A DNA stretch of 33,206 nucleotides from contig MUGD01000012.1 of the NCBI GenBank assembly GCA_002900555.1, forward strand, positions 1 to 33,206, written 5' to 3'. Position numbers and translations under genes: made by a program. This stretch comes from Thermoplasmata archaeon M9B2D. Lineage in GTDB: Archaea; Thermoplasmatota; E2; DHVEG-1. A model generated the notes under the pieces. That model was not told the DNA's origin. It saw only the letters and a program-made list of their open reading frames with translations, and searched no databases. Of this stretch, positions 7,354-15,128 are shown piece by piece; the first letter of the stretch is position 1; the number at the start of each line of letters is the position of its first letter.

Positions 7354-10299
7354 ATGCTGAAGCAAATGTCTGGGAAGACTTTCAGCAATCTTCTTGACTA
7401 CTATATCGCTTGCCTGCAGCAAGAAGATATGCTGTCCGTCACCTTCAATGTCTCCTCGGAAGGTGTCGCGTTCTTGTCCACCCTCTTCCAAACGGAAATG
7501 TTGTTCCACACAAACAACAAACAGGTGATGATCCAGAACGCAGACGAAGTACAAAAGTTTTTCCAGACCTCTTTGCTCCAGCAGAAAAACAAAACACTGT
7601 TTTACGGTTATCCGATAGTAATTGGTCCGCAAGGAACCATCAGCCCATTATTCTTCATAGAACTGCACATCAAACAGCACAATAACGCGTTTATCCTGGA
7701 AAAATCCTCTCCACACCACAAGTTAAATCACTTCATCCTCCTCCACCAGCAATTTTCTGCTGAAGAGATAAAAAAAATCCAACAAGAAATCGAAGAAGAA
7801 GAGTTTTATTCTGCTCTGACATCGATCTGTGAAATCCTGCATTTTAAAATCGAGGATTGTACACAAACCCTTGATGAAAAACCATTCAAACGAACCGTTG
7901 ACCAGAAACTCCTTAATAAAGCAATCCTCTATTTCGCAGAACGAACTGAAATAACACATAATTTAATCGTAGAACTAAATCAGCTGAAAAACAAACCAAT
8001 CGATGAGCTTGCATCCACAGCCTTGTTTCCTCTTCTCACCGGTTCTTACTCAAAAGAAAAAACAACCAAAGACAACCTTCCGCTCTTGGAAATATTTGCT
8101 TTAAACAAAGCCCAGGAAAATGCAGTGCGTCAATCCCTGCATAGTCCTCTTACCGTCATCACCGGACCACCAGGTACAGGAAAATCCCAAGTCGTCCTTA
8201 ACATTATCGCCAATGCTGTCTTTCACGACAACACCGTTCTCTTTGCAAGTAAGAACAACAAAGCAGTCGATGTTGTAATCAAAAAATTAAACGACCTTCT
8301 CCCGTATACGCTCCTTGTTAGAATGGGGCATCAAGGACATCGAAAGAACACAAAATCGCAATTCGAACACCTTATAAAACAGCCTATCGAAAGGATATCA
8401 ACAACACGATATTCCAAAGACGACATACTTATCATCGCATCTCAGATAGAACATGTTCAACATCAGATTACACGTCTTGCAACGATTAGCGAATCCATTG
8501 ATATTCTACAGAAAACCTTCGACGAGTTACAGAAACAATTACCAATCGACTCACCTATTCTCGAACAATCAGAACGTCTTGATAAAATCGACCCGGTGTC
8601 ATTACAAGAAGACCTTATAAAACTCTTTGGAAAACAAAAAATACTTGCGCATTTCTTTACACAGCGACAGCACCGCATACAAGAGCAATGCTTTCGGAAA
8701 TACTTCGAAGCTCTCTCCATACCACTCCAGACGTATCTTCAAAACAAACGAATCAACAGCAATACACCAATAAAAACAGTGTTACAATGGATTCTTGTTT
8801 GGAAAAGACAACAGCTAACCCAAGATGAACTTCAACAACTGAGAAAAACGGCGGCAGATCTCCCCTCGTATTCGGAGCTAAATCATCGCCTTGCTGCGTT
8901 TCACAAGAAATACATCGGCATCTCCCAGGCCTTACTCCAGCACCAGTGGATCAACAAATTCGCTAAAGCAAGTGACGAGGACAAACAACAGATCTCCCAG
9001 TATTTTCACGTATTAGAACAGCGAGGCTCATGTCTGGGGAATCAAAATATTTTCATGCAACTTCAAACACAGCGATTGCGGTTATTTCAGAAAATCATTC
9101 GATACCTGCCGGTATGGGTTGTTACCAATCTCTCTGCGAAACAAAGTTTCCCACTGAAAAACAATCTCTTCGATATCCTTATTATCGATGAGGCATCCCA
9201 ATGCGACATTATCTCTGCACTGCCCCTTTTTTATCGCGCACGGCACGTCGTTATCATAGGAGATCCCCATCAGCTTAAACATATTTCACTCCTGAGCGAA
9301 ATCCAAGACCGAGAACTTGCGATGACACATCGGGTCTCAGAGGAGATGTTCACTGTATTTTCCTATACAAAACATTCACTTTATGCTCTTGCGGAACGGA
9401 TTAAACACAACAACAGTGAGCATCCTGTACTCCTGAACGAACATTACCGATGTCACCCTGATATCATCTCTTTTTCAAATGAGTATTACTATGACAGAAA
9501 ACTGACGATCTCTACTGATGAAACAAGACTGCTGCACCATCCAAGTCTTCAGGGTAGAATCCTATGGCGACATGTAAAAGGGAAGACCATTCGCACTAAA
9601 AGCCCGTATAACGAGGAAGAGGCAGAAAAGGTCGCTGAAGAAACCCTTCGCATATTAAACCTGGTATCATCATCGCAAACATCGCTTGGGATTGTCACCC
9701 TCTTTCGTGCTCAAACCGAGATAATCACAGAGAAACTTAAAAAATTCCATGATCTCTTCGAAAATGAAATAACGATAGGAACTGCACATCGATTTCAAGG
9801 AGATGAAAAGGACATTATCCTGTTTTCACCAGCGGTTTCCGAAGGCGCAAAATCAGGGACTCTCCACTGGATACAGACCACAAACCAGCTGTTAAATGTC
9901 GCGGTCACCAGGGCACGAAGTCTCTTTGTTATTGTCGGCGACCAAGATGTCTGTCGACAAACCACAGGACCTCTCAAAAACTTATCAGACCATGTTGAAA
10001 TGATAAACACCAACCTTACTAGTGTCACCTCCCCAACAAAACAAATTCTTTATCAAGAGCTCAAAAAACATAACATCCCTATCCATCTCAACTATGTAAT
10101 CCGTGGTCCCACCCCCGTTCTTGTTGACTTCGCTTTATTCGTCAACGGAAAACGATATGCAATCGAAATAAGAGAAAATCATCTGAAACCAAAACAGAAA
10201 AAAATACCACAGACCACATGGAAAACTCGCTGGTTCACTGAACAAGAAATCCTAGTTTCCCTCTCCGATGTGGTTGAAGAAATTGCTCGATTGTGTTAA
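7354..10299 (+). CDS. SF1 (Upf1/Dna2-like) helicase fused to a C-terminal Vsr/DUF559-like nuclease domain
   Basis: A 981-residue protein. Residues 1-230 are not recognised. The helicase core has Walker A GPPGTGKS (K277), motif II DEASQ (D612-E613), motif III GDPHQL (636-641), NEHYRCHPDI, AHRFQGDEKD (811-820) and VAVTRAR (849-855), all features of AAA_11/AAA_12 superfamily 1 helicases. About 330 residues between motifs I and II are charged and probably helical. The last 100 residues contain VDFALF (D925) and YAIEIRENH (E938), the arrangement of the Vsr/DUF559 endonuclease fold, with Arg where a catalytic Lys might be expected. Helicase-Vsr fusions are known in single-gene antiphage defence, but a repair role is possible. 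Start is uncertain: GTG at 7339 or ATG at 7354; the latter has GGGAGG only 3 bases before it. Confidence 0.85.
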   Translation: MLKQMSGKTFSNLLDYYIACLQQEDMLSVTFNVSSEGVAFLSTLFQTEMLFHTNNKQVMIQNADEVQKFFQTSLLQQKNKTLFYGYPIVIGPQGTISPLFFIELHIKQHNNAFILEKSSPHHKLNHFILLHQQFSAEEIKKIQQEIEEEEFYSALTSICEILHFKIEDCTQTLDEKPFKRTVDQKLLNKAILYFAERTEITHNLIVELNQLKNKPIDELASTALFPLLTGSYSKEKTTKDNLPLLEIFALNKAQENAVRQSLHSPLTVITGPPGTGKSQVVLNIIANAVFHDNTVLFASKNNKAVDVVIKKLNDLLPYTLLVRMGHQGHRKNTKSQFEHLIKQPIERISTTRYSKDDILIIASQIEHVQHQITRLATISESIDILQKTFDELQKQLPIDSPILEQSERLDKIDPVSLQEDLIKLFGKQKILAHFFTQRQHRIQEQCFRKYFEALSIPLQTYLQNKRINSNTPIKTVLQWILVWKRQQLTQDELQQLRKTAADLPSYSELNHRLAAFHKKYIGISQALLQHQWINKFAKASDEDKQQISQYFHVLEQRGSCLGNQNIFMQLQTQRLRLFQKIIRYLPVWVVTNLSAKQSFPLKNNLFDILIIDEASQCDIISALPLFYRARHVVIIGDPHQLKHISLLSEIQDRELAMTHRVSEEMFTVFSYTKHSLYALAERIKHNNSEHPVLLNEHYRCHPDIISFSNEYYYDRKLTISTDETRLLHHPSLQGRILWRHVKGKTIRTKSPYNEEEAEKVAEETLRILNLVSSSQTSLGIVTLFRAQTEIITEKLKKFHDLFENEITIGTAHRFQGDEKDIILFSPAVSEGAKSGTLHWIQTTNQLLNVAVTRARSLFVIVGDQDVCRQTTGPLKNLSDHVEMINTNLTSVTSPTKQILYQELKKHNIPIHLNYVIRGPTPVLVDFALFVNGKRYAIEIRENHLKPKQKKIPQTTWKTRWFTEQEILVSLSDVVEEIARLC

Positions 10300-10340
10300 A
10301 GAATTTGTAAATGATTATCGCCCCTTACTTTTTTGTCAAT

Positions 10341-10350
10341 ATTTAAATAC
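10341..10350 (+). promoter_or_regulatory. TATA box of the C10 peptidase
   Basis: ATTTAAATAC, about 27 bases before a likely transcript start near 10370. An AAGGGG ribosome site (10376-10381) then precedes the ATG at 10391. Confidence 0.5.
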
Positions 10351-10390
10351 TCTATCAGAAATACAATTATGTATAAAGGGGATTTCAATA

Positions 10391-12376
10391 ATGGCAAAAC
10401 TAAACAAACTCAAAACAACAACAGTATTTGTTGCAGTAGGAATATTTCTTGGAGCAAGTACACTACCAACCATGAACGGCAATAGCTTGCCAGAACCATC
10501 AGACGTTTGGTTTTATATAGAGAAAGATATCGCGATGCAAGTCGCCTTGGCAACGCTTAATGAACTTGAAAAAACCGAGTTTTCATTAACCGAACCACTG
10601 CAGATAAAAAATGAAAAACAAGAACCGTTATTCTATGTATTCAAATTACAGCCTCAAGGTTATCTAATCGTAACCGGCTGCTATGACCTCCCCCCACTCA
10701 TAGCGTACTCATTCCTCAATAATTATGAGGAGGATACGAACATCAACCCTCTTTATGACCTGATTTATGCCGATCTGACATTTCGTCTACAAACCATTCA
10801 CCTTCTTCCAGAAGACATCCTCCAACAGCGACATCTCCAATGGGATTCCTACATTAACGGAAACAATATCCCCTCTGTAAGATTTGAACAATGGCCGCCG
10901 GAAGGCACAACACCGACTGGAGGCTGGCTTCTCACCAACTGGCATCAAAACACCCCCTACAACGACTTCTGCCCTCTTGACATAGCTAATGGAGGAACAC
11001 GTAGTGTAGCTGGATGTCCAGCAGTTGCCATAGCCCAAATATTAAACTATCATAATACAACAATGCATAGTGTTTTTGATGATAGTGATGACTACTACCA
11101 TAATTATCTAGGAAACCAGTATTGGATTGATAATAACTATGAAACCTATGATTTTCCTGCGTTTCCCCAGCTTAATAGCTATCTTTCTACACTTCAGTCG
11201 CATTATGAAAACCATATTCCTCCAACCAATGATGACAAAGCAGCAATTACCTTTGCCTGTGGTGTTGCCGCAAGACAAGTCTATGGCGCATCCGGCTCAG
11301 GAACCTATAATGTAAACCAGGCATATCAAGCCTATCAGCGATTCAACTGTTCAACATCCGCATTATTATACCCAAGCAGCCCAGATCTCTATGATAGAAT
11401 GCTGAATAATATGAAGGATGCACTGCCCGCTCATCTCGCAGTGGTAAACCCACAATGGACGGCGGGACACAACGTTGTCGTCGACGGATATAATACTGAT
11501 GAATATTATCATGTGAATTTCGGATGGGGTGGCGTTTATAATGGATGGTATCTCATCCCTGATGAACTCCCCTATAGTTTGACCGTTATTGAAGGTGTCA
11601 TTGTAGATATTCTGAAAAACACGGCTGTTCCCGATTTAACTTGCGAAGGGACGCTTGAATGGGTCAATGCCACACCAAATGAGGCTATTACCGGCTATTT
11701 TTCAGTTCATAATATCGGGGAACCGGGATCATATCTCGATTGGGAGATTGCATCATTCCCAAGTTGGGGGACCTGGACGTTTACCCCATCAGATGGTAAT
11801 AATCTTAAACCAGAGGACGGACCAGCTAACATCTCTGTAGAAGTCGTCGTACCAGATGTTGAAAATTATCTCTTTACAGGAGAAATCAAAGTAATAAACA
11901 GAGAAAACAGCAATGATTTCTTCCTTGTTCCAGTCTCCCTTCATACAGGAAAGAACGACATTGGAAAAGTATCCTGTAACGGGTCGTTAACCTGGACGGA
12001 TGTCAAACCCGAGGAAACGATGACCGGCAGTTTCACCGTGGAAAATAGTGGTACGCCATTATCTAACCTAAGCTGGGAAATCGTCAACTGGCCAGATTGG
12101 GGAACCTGGACGTTTACCTCCTTAGAAGGAACTGGTCTCGCACCAGAGGACGGACCAATAACTATTAATGTCAGTGTCATTGCACCGAAAAAAAGAAACA
12201 CGCAGTTCACCGGGGAAGTCGTTATCCTTAACATCGAAAACAGCAGCGATTATGATACAATACAAGTCATGTTAGCCACACCATACAAAAGACAATCATT
12301 CATTCTGGATATCTTCTATGCTTTCATGCAGCGATTTGAAACAAGATTGTCCCTATTTCGTTTTCTTTTTACATAA
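10391..12376 (+). CDS. Secreted streptopain-type cysteine peptidase (family C10) with two C-terminal repeats
   Basis: A 661-residue preproprotein. Residues 1-27 are a signal peptide; a propeptide of the streptopain type (about 30-150) follows. The catalytic domain has the nucleophile in VAGCPAVAIAQIL (Cys209) and the catalytic His in AGHNVVVDGY (His360), followed by FGWGGVYNGWY (377-387), which is diagnostic of peptidase C10. Residues 414-519 and 527-632 are two homologous beta-sandwich repeats, each with CxG(T/S)L.W, an S/P-x-WGTWTFT core and PEDGP. The enzyme should digest proteins outside the cell, with the repeats serving attachment or substrate binding. The frame is open back to 10268, overlapping the helicase, but the ATG at 10391 has a ribosome site and starts the signal peptide. 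A second secreted peptidase of another family lies at 20269. Confidence 0.88.
   Translation: MAKLNKLKTTTVFVAVGIFLGASTLPTMNGNSLPEPSDVWFYIEKDIAMQVALATLNELEKTEFSLTEPLQIKNEKQEPLFYVFKLQPQGYLIVTGCYDLPPLIAYSFLNNYEEDTNINPLYDLIYADLTFRLQTIHLLPEDILQQRHLQWDSYINGNNIPSVRFEQWPPEGTTPTGGWLLTNWHQNTPYNDFCPLDIANGGTRSVAGCPAVAIAQILNYHNTTMHSVFDDSDDYYHNYLGNQYWIDNNYETYDFPAFPQLNSYLSTLQSHYENHIPPTNDDKAAITFACGVAARQVYGASGSGTYNVNQAYQAYQRFNCSTSALLYPSSPDLYDRMLNNMKDALPAHLAVVNPQWTAGHNVVVDGYNTDEYYHVNFGWGGVYNGWYLIPDELPYSLTVIEGVIVDILKNTAVPDLTCEGTLEWVNATPNEAITGYFSVHNIGEPGSYLDWEIASFPSWGTWTFTPSDGNNLKPEDGPANISVEVVVPDVENYLFTGEIKVINRENSNDFFLVPVSLHTGKNDIGKVSCNGSLTWTDVKPEETMTGSFTVENSGTPLSNLSWEIVNWPDWGTWTFTSLEGTGLAPEDGPITINVSVIAPKKRNTQFTGEVVILNIENSSDYDTIQVMLATPYKRQSFILDIFYAFMQRFETRLSLFRFLFT
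11630..12286 (+). repeat. Tandem protein-domain repeat within the C10 peptidase gene
   Basis: Two units of about 320 bases (11630-11947 and 11969-12286) encode aligned domains sharing TCEGTLEW/SCNGSLTW, WGTWTFT, PEDGP and FTGE(I/V). The near-identical WGTWTFT segments suggest internal duplication. Confidence 0.75.
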
Positions 12377-12504
12377 TAAACACTCTCTTCTTACTCTTTC
12401 ATAAAAGAACCCAGTTGGGAGAGGCATACTTAATAAACAACCGACAGTTTCGAGAAAACGATGGACGCCCTAAAACACCTACAACCATCCATAAGGGAGC
12501 ATAC

Positions 12505-13938
12505 ATGAGATTTTTATTGATCTATCCTCCTTCAGAACCATTTTTCATACAAAAAAATAGGATGTTCTATGGATTGTCCCCTCCTCTTGGCCTTTTATAC
12601 ATCGCAAAGGTACTGGAAGTAGATGGAGACACCGTCAGCATCCTTGATTACTCCGCAGAACCCTTTGATGAACATAAGCTTATCACAGCAGCCTGTGCCG
12701 CAGATGCATTTGGAATAAGCGTCTTAACTCCGTTCTATCAACAAACAAAACAACTAATTGAATTGATTAAACAGCATAACCCAACTAAACCAATCATCAT
12801 CGGTGGCCCTCATTGTCTCCTCTTTCCAAAGGAGGCATTGCGTCAAACAGGAGCGGCTATTGCAGTCTTCGGGGACGGTGAGCAAGCAATACTTGCATTA
12901 AAAAAAAGGCTTATGAACAAAGAAGATTTCCAAGAAATACCCGGAGTAGTATATCAGACAGATCATGGAGTCAACCAAGGCCCTGCATCGGAACTCATAG
13001 CCGATCTTAACAGCATCCCGTTTCCGGCACGCCATCTCGTGAAGCACGCTGTCTATGGCCGCGAATACAACCCGTTCCTAAAAGCAGGCGAATTCACTTC
13101 GATTATCACAAGCAGAGGATGCCCCTATCGCTGTCGTTTTTGTTCCCGTGGATCGATATCTATGCAGCAATATAGGGTGCGGTCAACAGAGAACATTCTT
13201 ACAGAGCTAAAAGAAATCCAGAACCAAGGATATCGGCATGTTGCATTTGTTGATGATTGCTTCCCTGTCAATACAAAGAAGGCGTCTGATTTATTCGATG
13301 CGATCATTTCCGAGCATCTTGCTTTGCGATTCTCAATAACAGCAACGCGGGTCGATCTAGCAGATGAAGAGCTCTACAAAAAAATGAGACAAGCCGGGGT
13401 TACCCATGTTCAATTTGGTTTGGAATCAGGTAACCAGGATGTTCTTGATTTCTACAATAAACACACATCGATAGAAGCAATACAAAATGCAGTTCATCTG
13501 AGCCATCGGATAGGATTTTTCACCATCGGGTCGTTTATCCTTGGTGCACCATTTGAGACCATTGATCATTTTAAAACAACTCTTGCGTTTGCAAAAACCC
13601 TTCCCCTAGACTCCGTGTCATTTCTCCCTCTACGGTACATGGCTGGCTCTGACCTGTGGAACCGTGCGGTACAGGAAGGGAAAATTACCAAGGATGAATA
13701 TGTCGTTATCGCTGATAAAGACAGAGGATTAGGCATGTACTCAAAAGAGGAACTGCTGAGGTTTTGTATAAGTGCGCAACGGTCGTTTTATATGAGGCCA
13801 ACCTTTTTTATTACTCTTTTGAAAAAATCACTGAAAAACAACGATATGAGCTTTATGCATTCATATCTCTCCGTTGCCTTCTCGTCTATGAAGAAAATCA
13901 GAAAATCAGCAGGGAAGATTCGCCCTATACTCTCATAG
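12505..13938 (+). CDS. B12-binding-domain radical SAM enzyme, substrate unknown
   Basis: A 477-residue class B radical SAM protein. Residues 1-140 form a cobalamin-binding-like Rossmann domain (LLIYPPSEPF, SPPLGLLYIAKVLE, IIIGGPH, VFGDGE), though the DxHxxG cobalamin-ligand motif is not seen. The radical SAM domain carries CPYRCRFC (Cys206, Cys210, Cys213) for the 4Fe-4S cluster, then FVDDCF, TRVDLADEEL and the GLESG motif (about 300). Related proteins methylate unactivated carbons or close rings in lipids, pigments and natural products. The start at 12505 has AAGGGAG 5 bases upstream; the frame is open to 12415 but that part looks noncoding. The GNAT gene follows 62 bases later on the same strand. 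Confidence 0.88.
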   Translation: MRFLLIYPPSEPFFIQKNRMFYGLSPPLGLLYIAKVLEVDGDTVSILDYSAEPFDEHKLITAACAADAFGISVLTPFYQQTKQLIELIKQHNPTKPIIIGGPHCLLFPKEALRQTGAAIAVFGDGEQAILALKKRLMNKEDFQEIPGVVYQTDHGVNQGPASELIADLNSIPFPARHLVKHAVYGREYNPFLKAGEFTSIITSRGCPYRCRFCSRGSISMQQYRVRSTENILTELKEIQNQGYRHVAFVDDCFPVNTKKASDLFDAIISEHLALRFSITATRVDLADEELYKKMRQAGVTHVQFGLESGNQDVLDFYNKHTSIEAIQNAVHLSHRIGFFTIGSFILGAPFETIDHFKTTLAFAKTLPLDSVSFLPLRYMAGSDLWNRAVQEGKITKDEYVVIADKDRGLGMYSKEELLRFCISAQRSFYMRPTFFITLLKKSLKNNDMSFMHSYLSVAFSSMKKIRKSAGKIRPILS

Positions 13939-14000
13939 AAAGCCTCAAAAAAGGAATGGCGAAATATTCAAAACATCAGATTTCTTCTAGCCTTTGCTTT

Positions 14001-14444
14001 ATGAAGATACGACACGCAAGAATACAGGATGCCGACATCATCGTCTCTCAGAATATTGCACTTGCAAAAGAATCGGAAAATGTTTCTCTTTGTCCAGAAA
14101 TAGTTTCTGCAGGGGTAACGGCAGTAATCGCAGACCCGACCAAGGGGTTTTATCTTCTCGCTGAAGAGCAAGGGAACGTCATTGGGCAACTCCTGGTTAC
14201 CTATGAATGGAGTGACTGGAGAAACATCCCTATTTGGTGGGTCCAAAGCATTTACGTCCAGAAAGGATGGCGAGGAAAAAAAGTGTTAACACGATTGCTT
14301 GAGACGGTATCGCAACAAGCACATCATCACGGAGTAAAGAGTCTCCGTCTCTACGTGCATCAGAATAACACAGCAGCAGCTCTCGCCTATGAAAAACTAG
14401 GTTGGAAACCGGCTTCTTACAACCTGTATCATCTCCCGCTCTAA
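14001..14444 (+). CDS. GNAT-family N-acetyltransferase
   Basis: A 147-residue acetyltransferase. The start MKIRHARIQDADII is the standard GNAT beginning. WWVQSIYVQKGWRGKKVLTRL holds the acetyl-CoA pyrophosphate loop (Q-x-x-W-R-G-K, a variant of Q/R-x-x-G-x-G/A), and LYVHQNNTAAALAYEKLGW is the usual C-terminal helix. The acceptor (amine, amino acid or protein) is unknown. An in-frame ATG at 13956 with AAAGGA directly upstream would add 15 residues (MAKYSKHQ...). I prefer 14001 on family alignment, with moderate certainty. Likely cotranscribed with the radical SAM gene. Confidence 0.85.
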   Translation: MKIRHARIQDADIIVSQNIALAKESENVSLCPEIVSAGVTAVIADPTKGFYLLAEEQGNVIGQLLVTYEWSDWRNIPIWWVQSIYVQKGWRGKKVLTRLLETVSQQAHHHGVKSLRLYVHQNNTAAALAYEKLGWKPASYNLYHLPL

Positions 14445-14492
14445 GTGGATTACTATCTCAGGATGTACGAAACAATATCAGGATTTATTGTT

Positions 14493-15128
14493 TTATGTCT
14501 GCCTCTGCTGATATAATCGTAGAGCGATGGCAAAAAAAGACACGATGACAAGCACCCTAGCAGCATCAAAAACTGGGATTGCTTTTTGGTCAGGTTCGTT
14601 CGAAGAATCAGATTCTTGGATAGGCTCCCAAGCATCACCTACCGATGGTTCATCAATGATAAAGGCAGTGATCACATCGAACTGTATCCAAGCTATCTTC
14701 GTGTCATTTTTATTGAATTGTACAAAAACCTCCAAAGGCGCATAGGCATTAACCCATGAGGTATCCTGGCGGACCTTCATCTTCCAAACATATGTAACAC
14801 TCTGACCAGATTTTGGGAGATGCCGGCACTCAAGGAGTTGTTCCATGCTAGTAGGTCCTTCCAGGACCTCATAAACTGGTGTTCCAAACTCATGGAGTTT
14901 TATATACAATATACAAAGGTCTGTGCTCGTGGTCACAACAATTCGTATCTCAAACGACTCACCACGGCGCATCAAAGGATGTGCCGTCGCATTCACCCAC
15001 CCACCATCTGTGCCTTTGAACCACGCATACGCAGACCCATATGCACAGGTGCCTGCACAACACACAGGGACGATACATATGACACACAACAGACCACTAA
15101 GACAAATAAAACAACGAGTTCTTCTCAT
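14493..15128 (-). CDS. Exported protein with signal peptide and C-terminal membrane anchor, sarcinarray-like
   Basis: A 211-residue protein, last gene of a four-gene operon. Residues 1-25 are a Cys-rich signal peptide. The exported part begins YGSAYAWFKGTDGGWVNATA and contains GESFEIRIVVTTSTD and YEVLEGPTS, a pattern I recall from the sarcinarray family of methanogen surface proteins; that link is tentative. A final hydrophobic helix (about 190-205, VLVIVSFFAIALRLY) followed by RQ is an archaeal-type anchor. The preceding acidic stretch (ESDSSNEPDQ) is a likely flexible spacer. Its ATG overlaps the stop of the upstream gene (ATGA), indicating translational coupling and joint function with the pilin-like proteins. 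Confidence 0.75.
   Translation of the reverse strand: MRRTRCFICLSGLLCVICIVPVCCAGTCAYGSAYAWFKGTDGGWVNATAHPLMRRGESFEIRIVVTTSTDLCILYIKLHEFGTPVYEVLEGPTSMEQLLECRHLPKSGQSVTYVWKMKVRQDTSWVNAYAPLEVFVQFNKNDTKIAWIQFDVITAFIIDEPSVGDAWEPIQESDSSNEPDQKAIPVFDAARVLVIVSFFAIALRLYQQRQT

Noticed and set aside
10268..10390. N-terminal extension of the C10 peptidase
   Set aside because: It overlaps the helicase end and contains the TATA box and ribosome site of the peptidase.
12415..12504. N-terminal extension of the radical SAM protein
   Set aside because: The family start and ribosome site both point to 12505.
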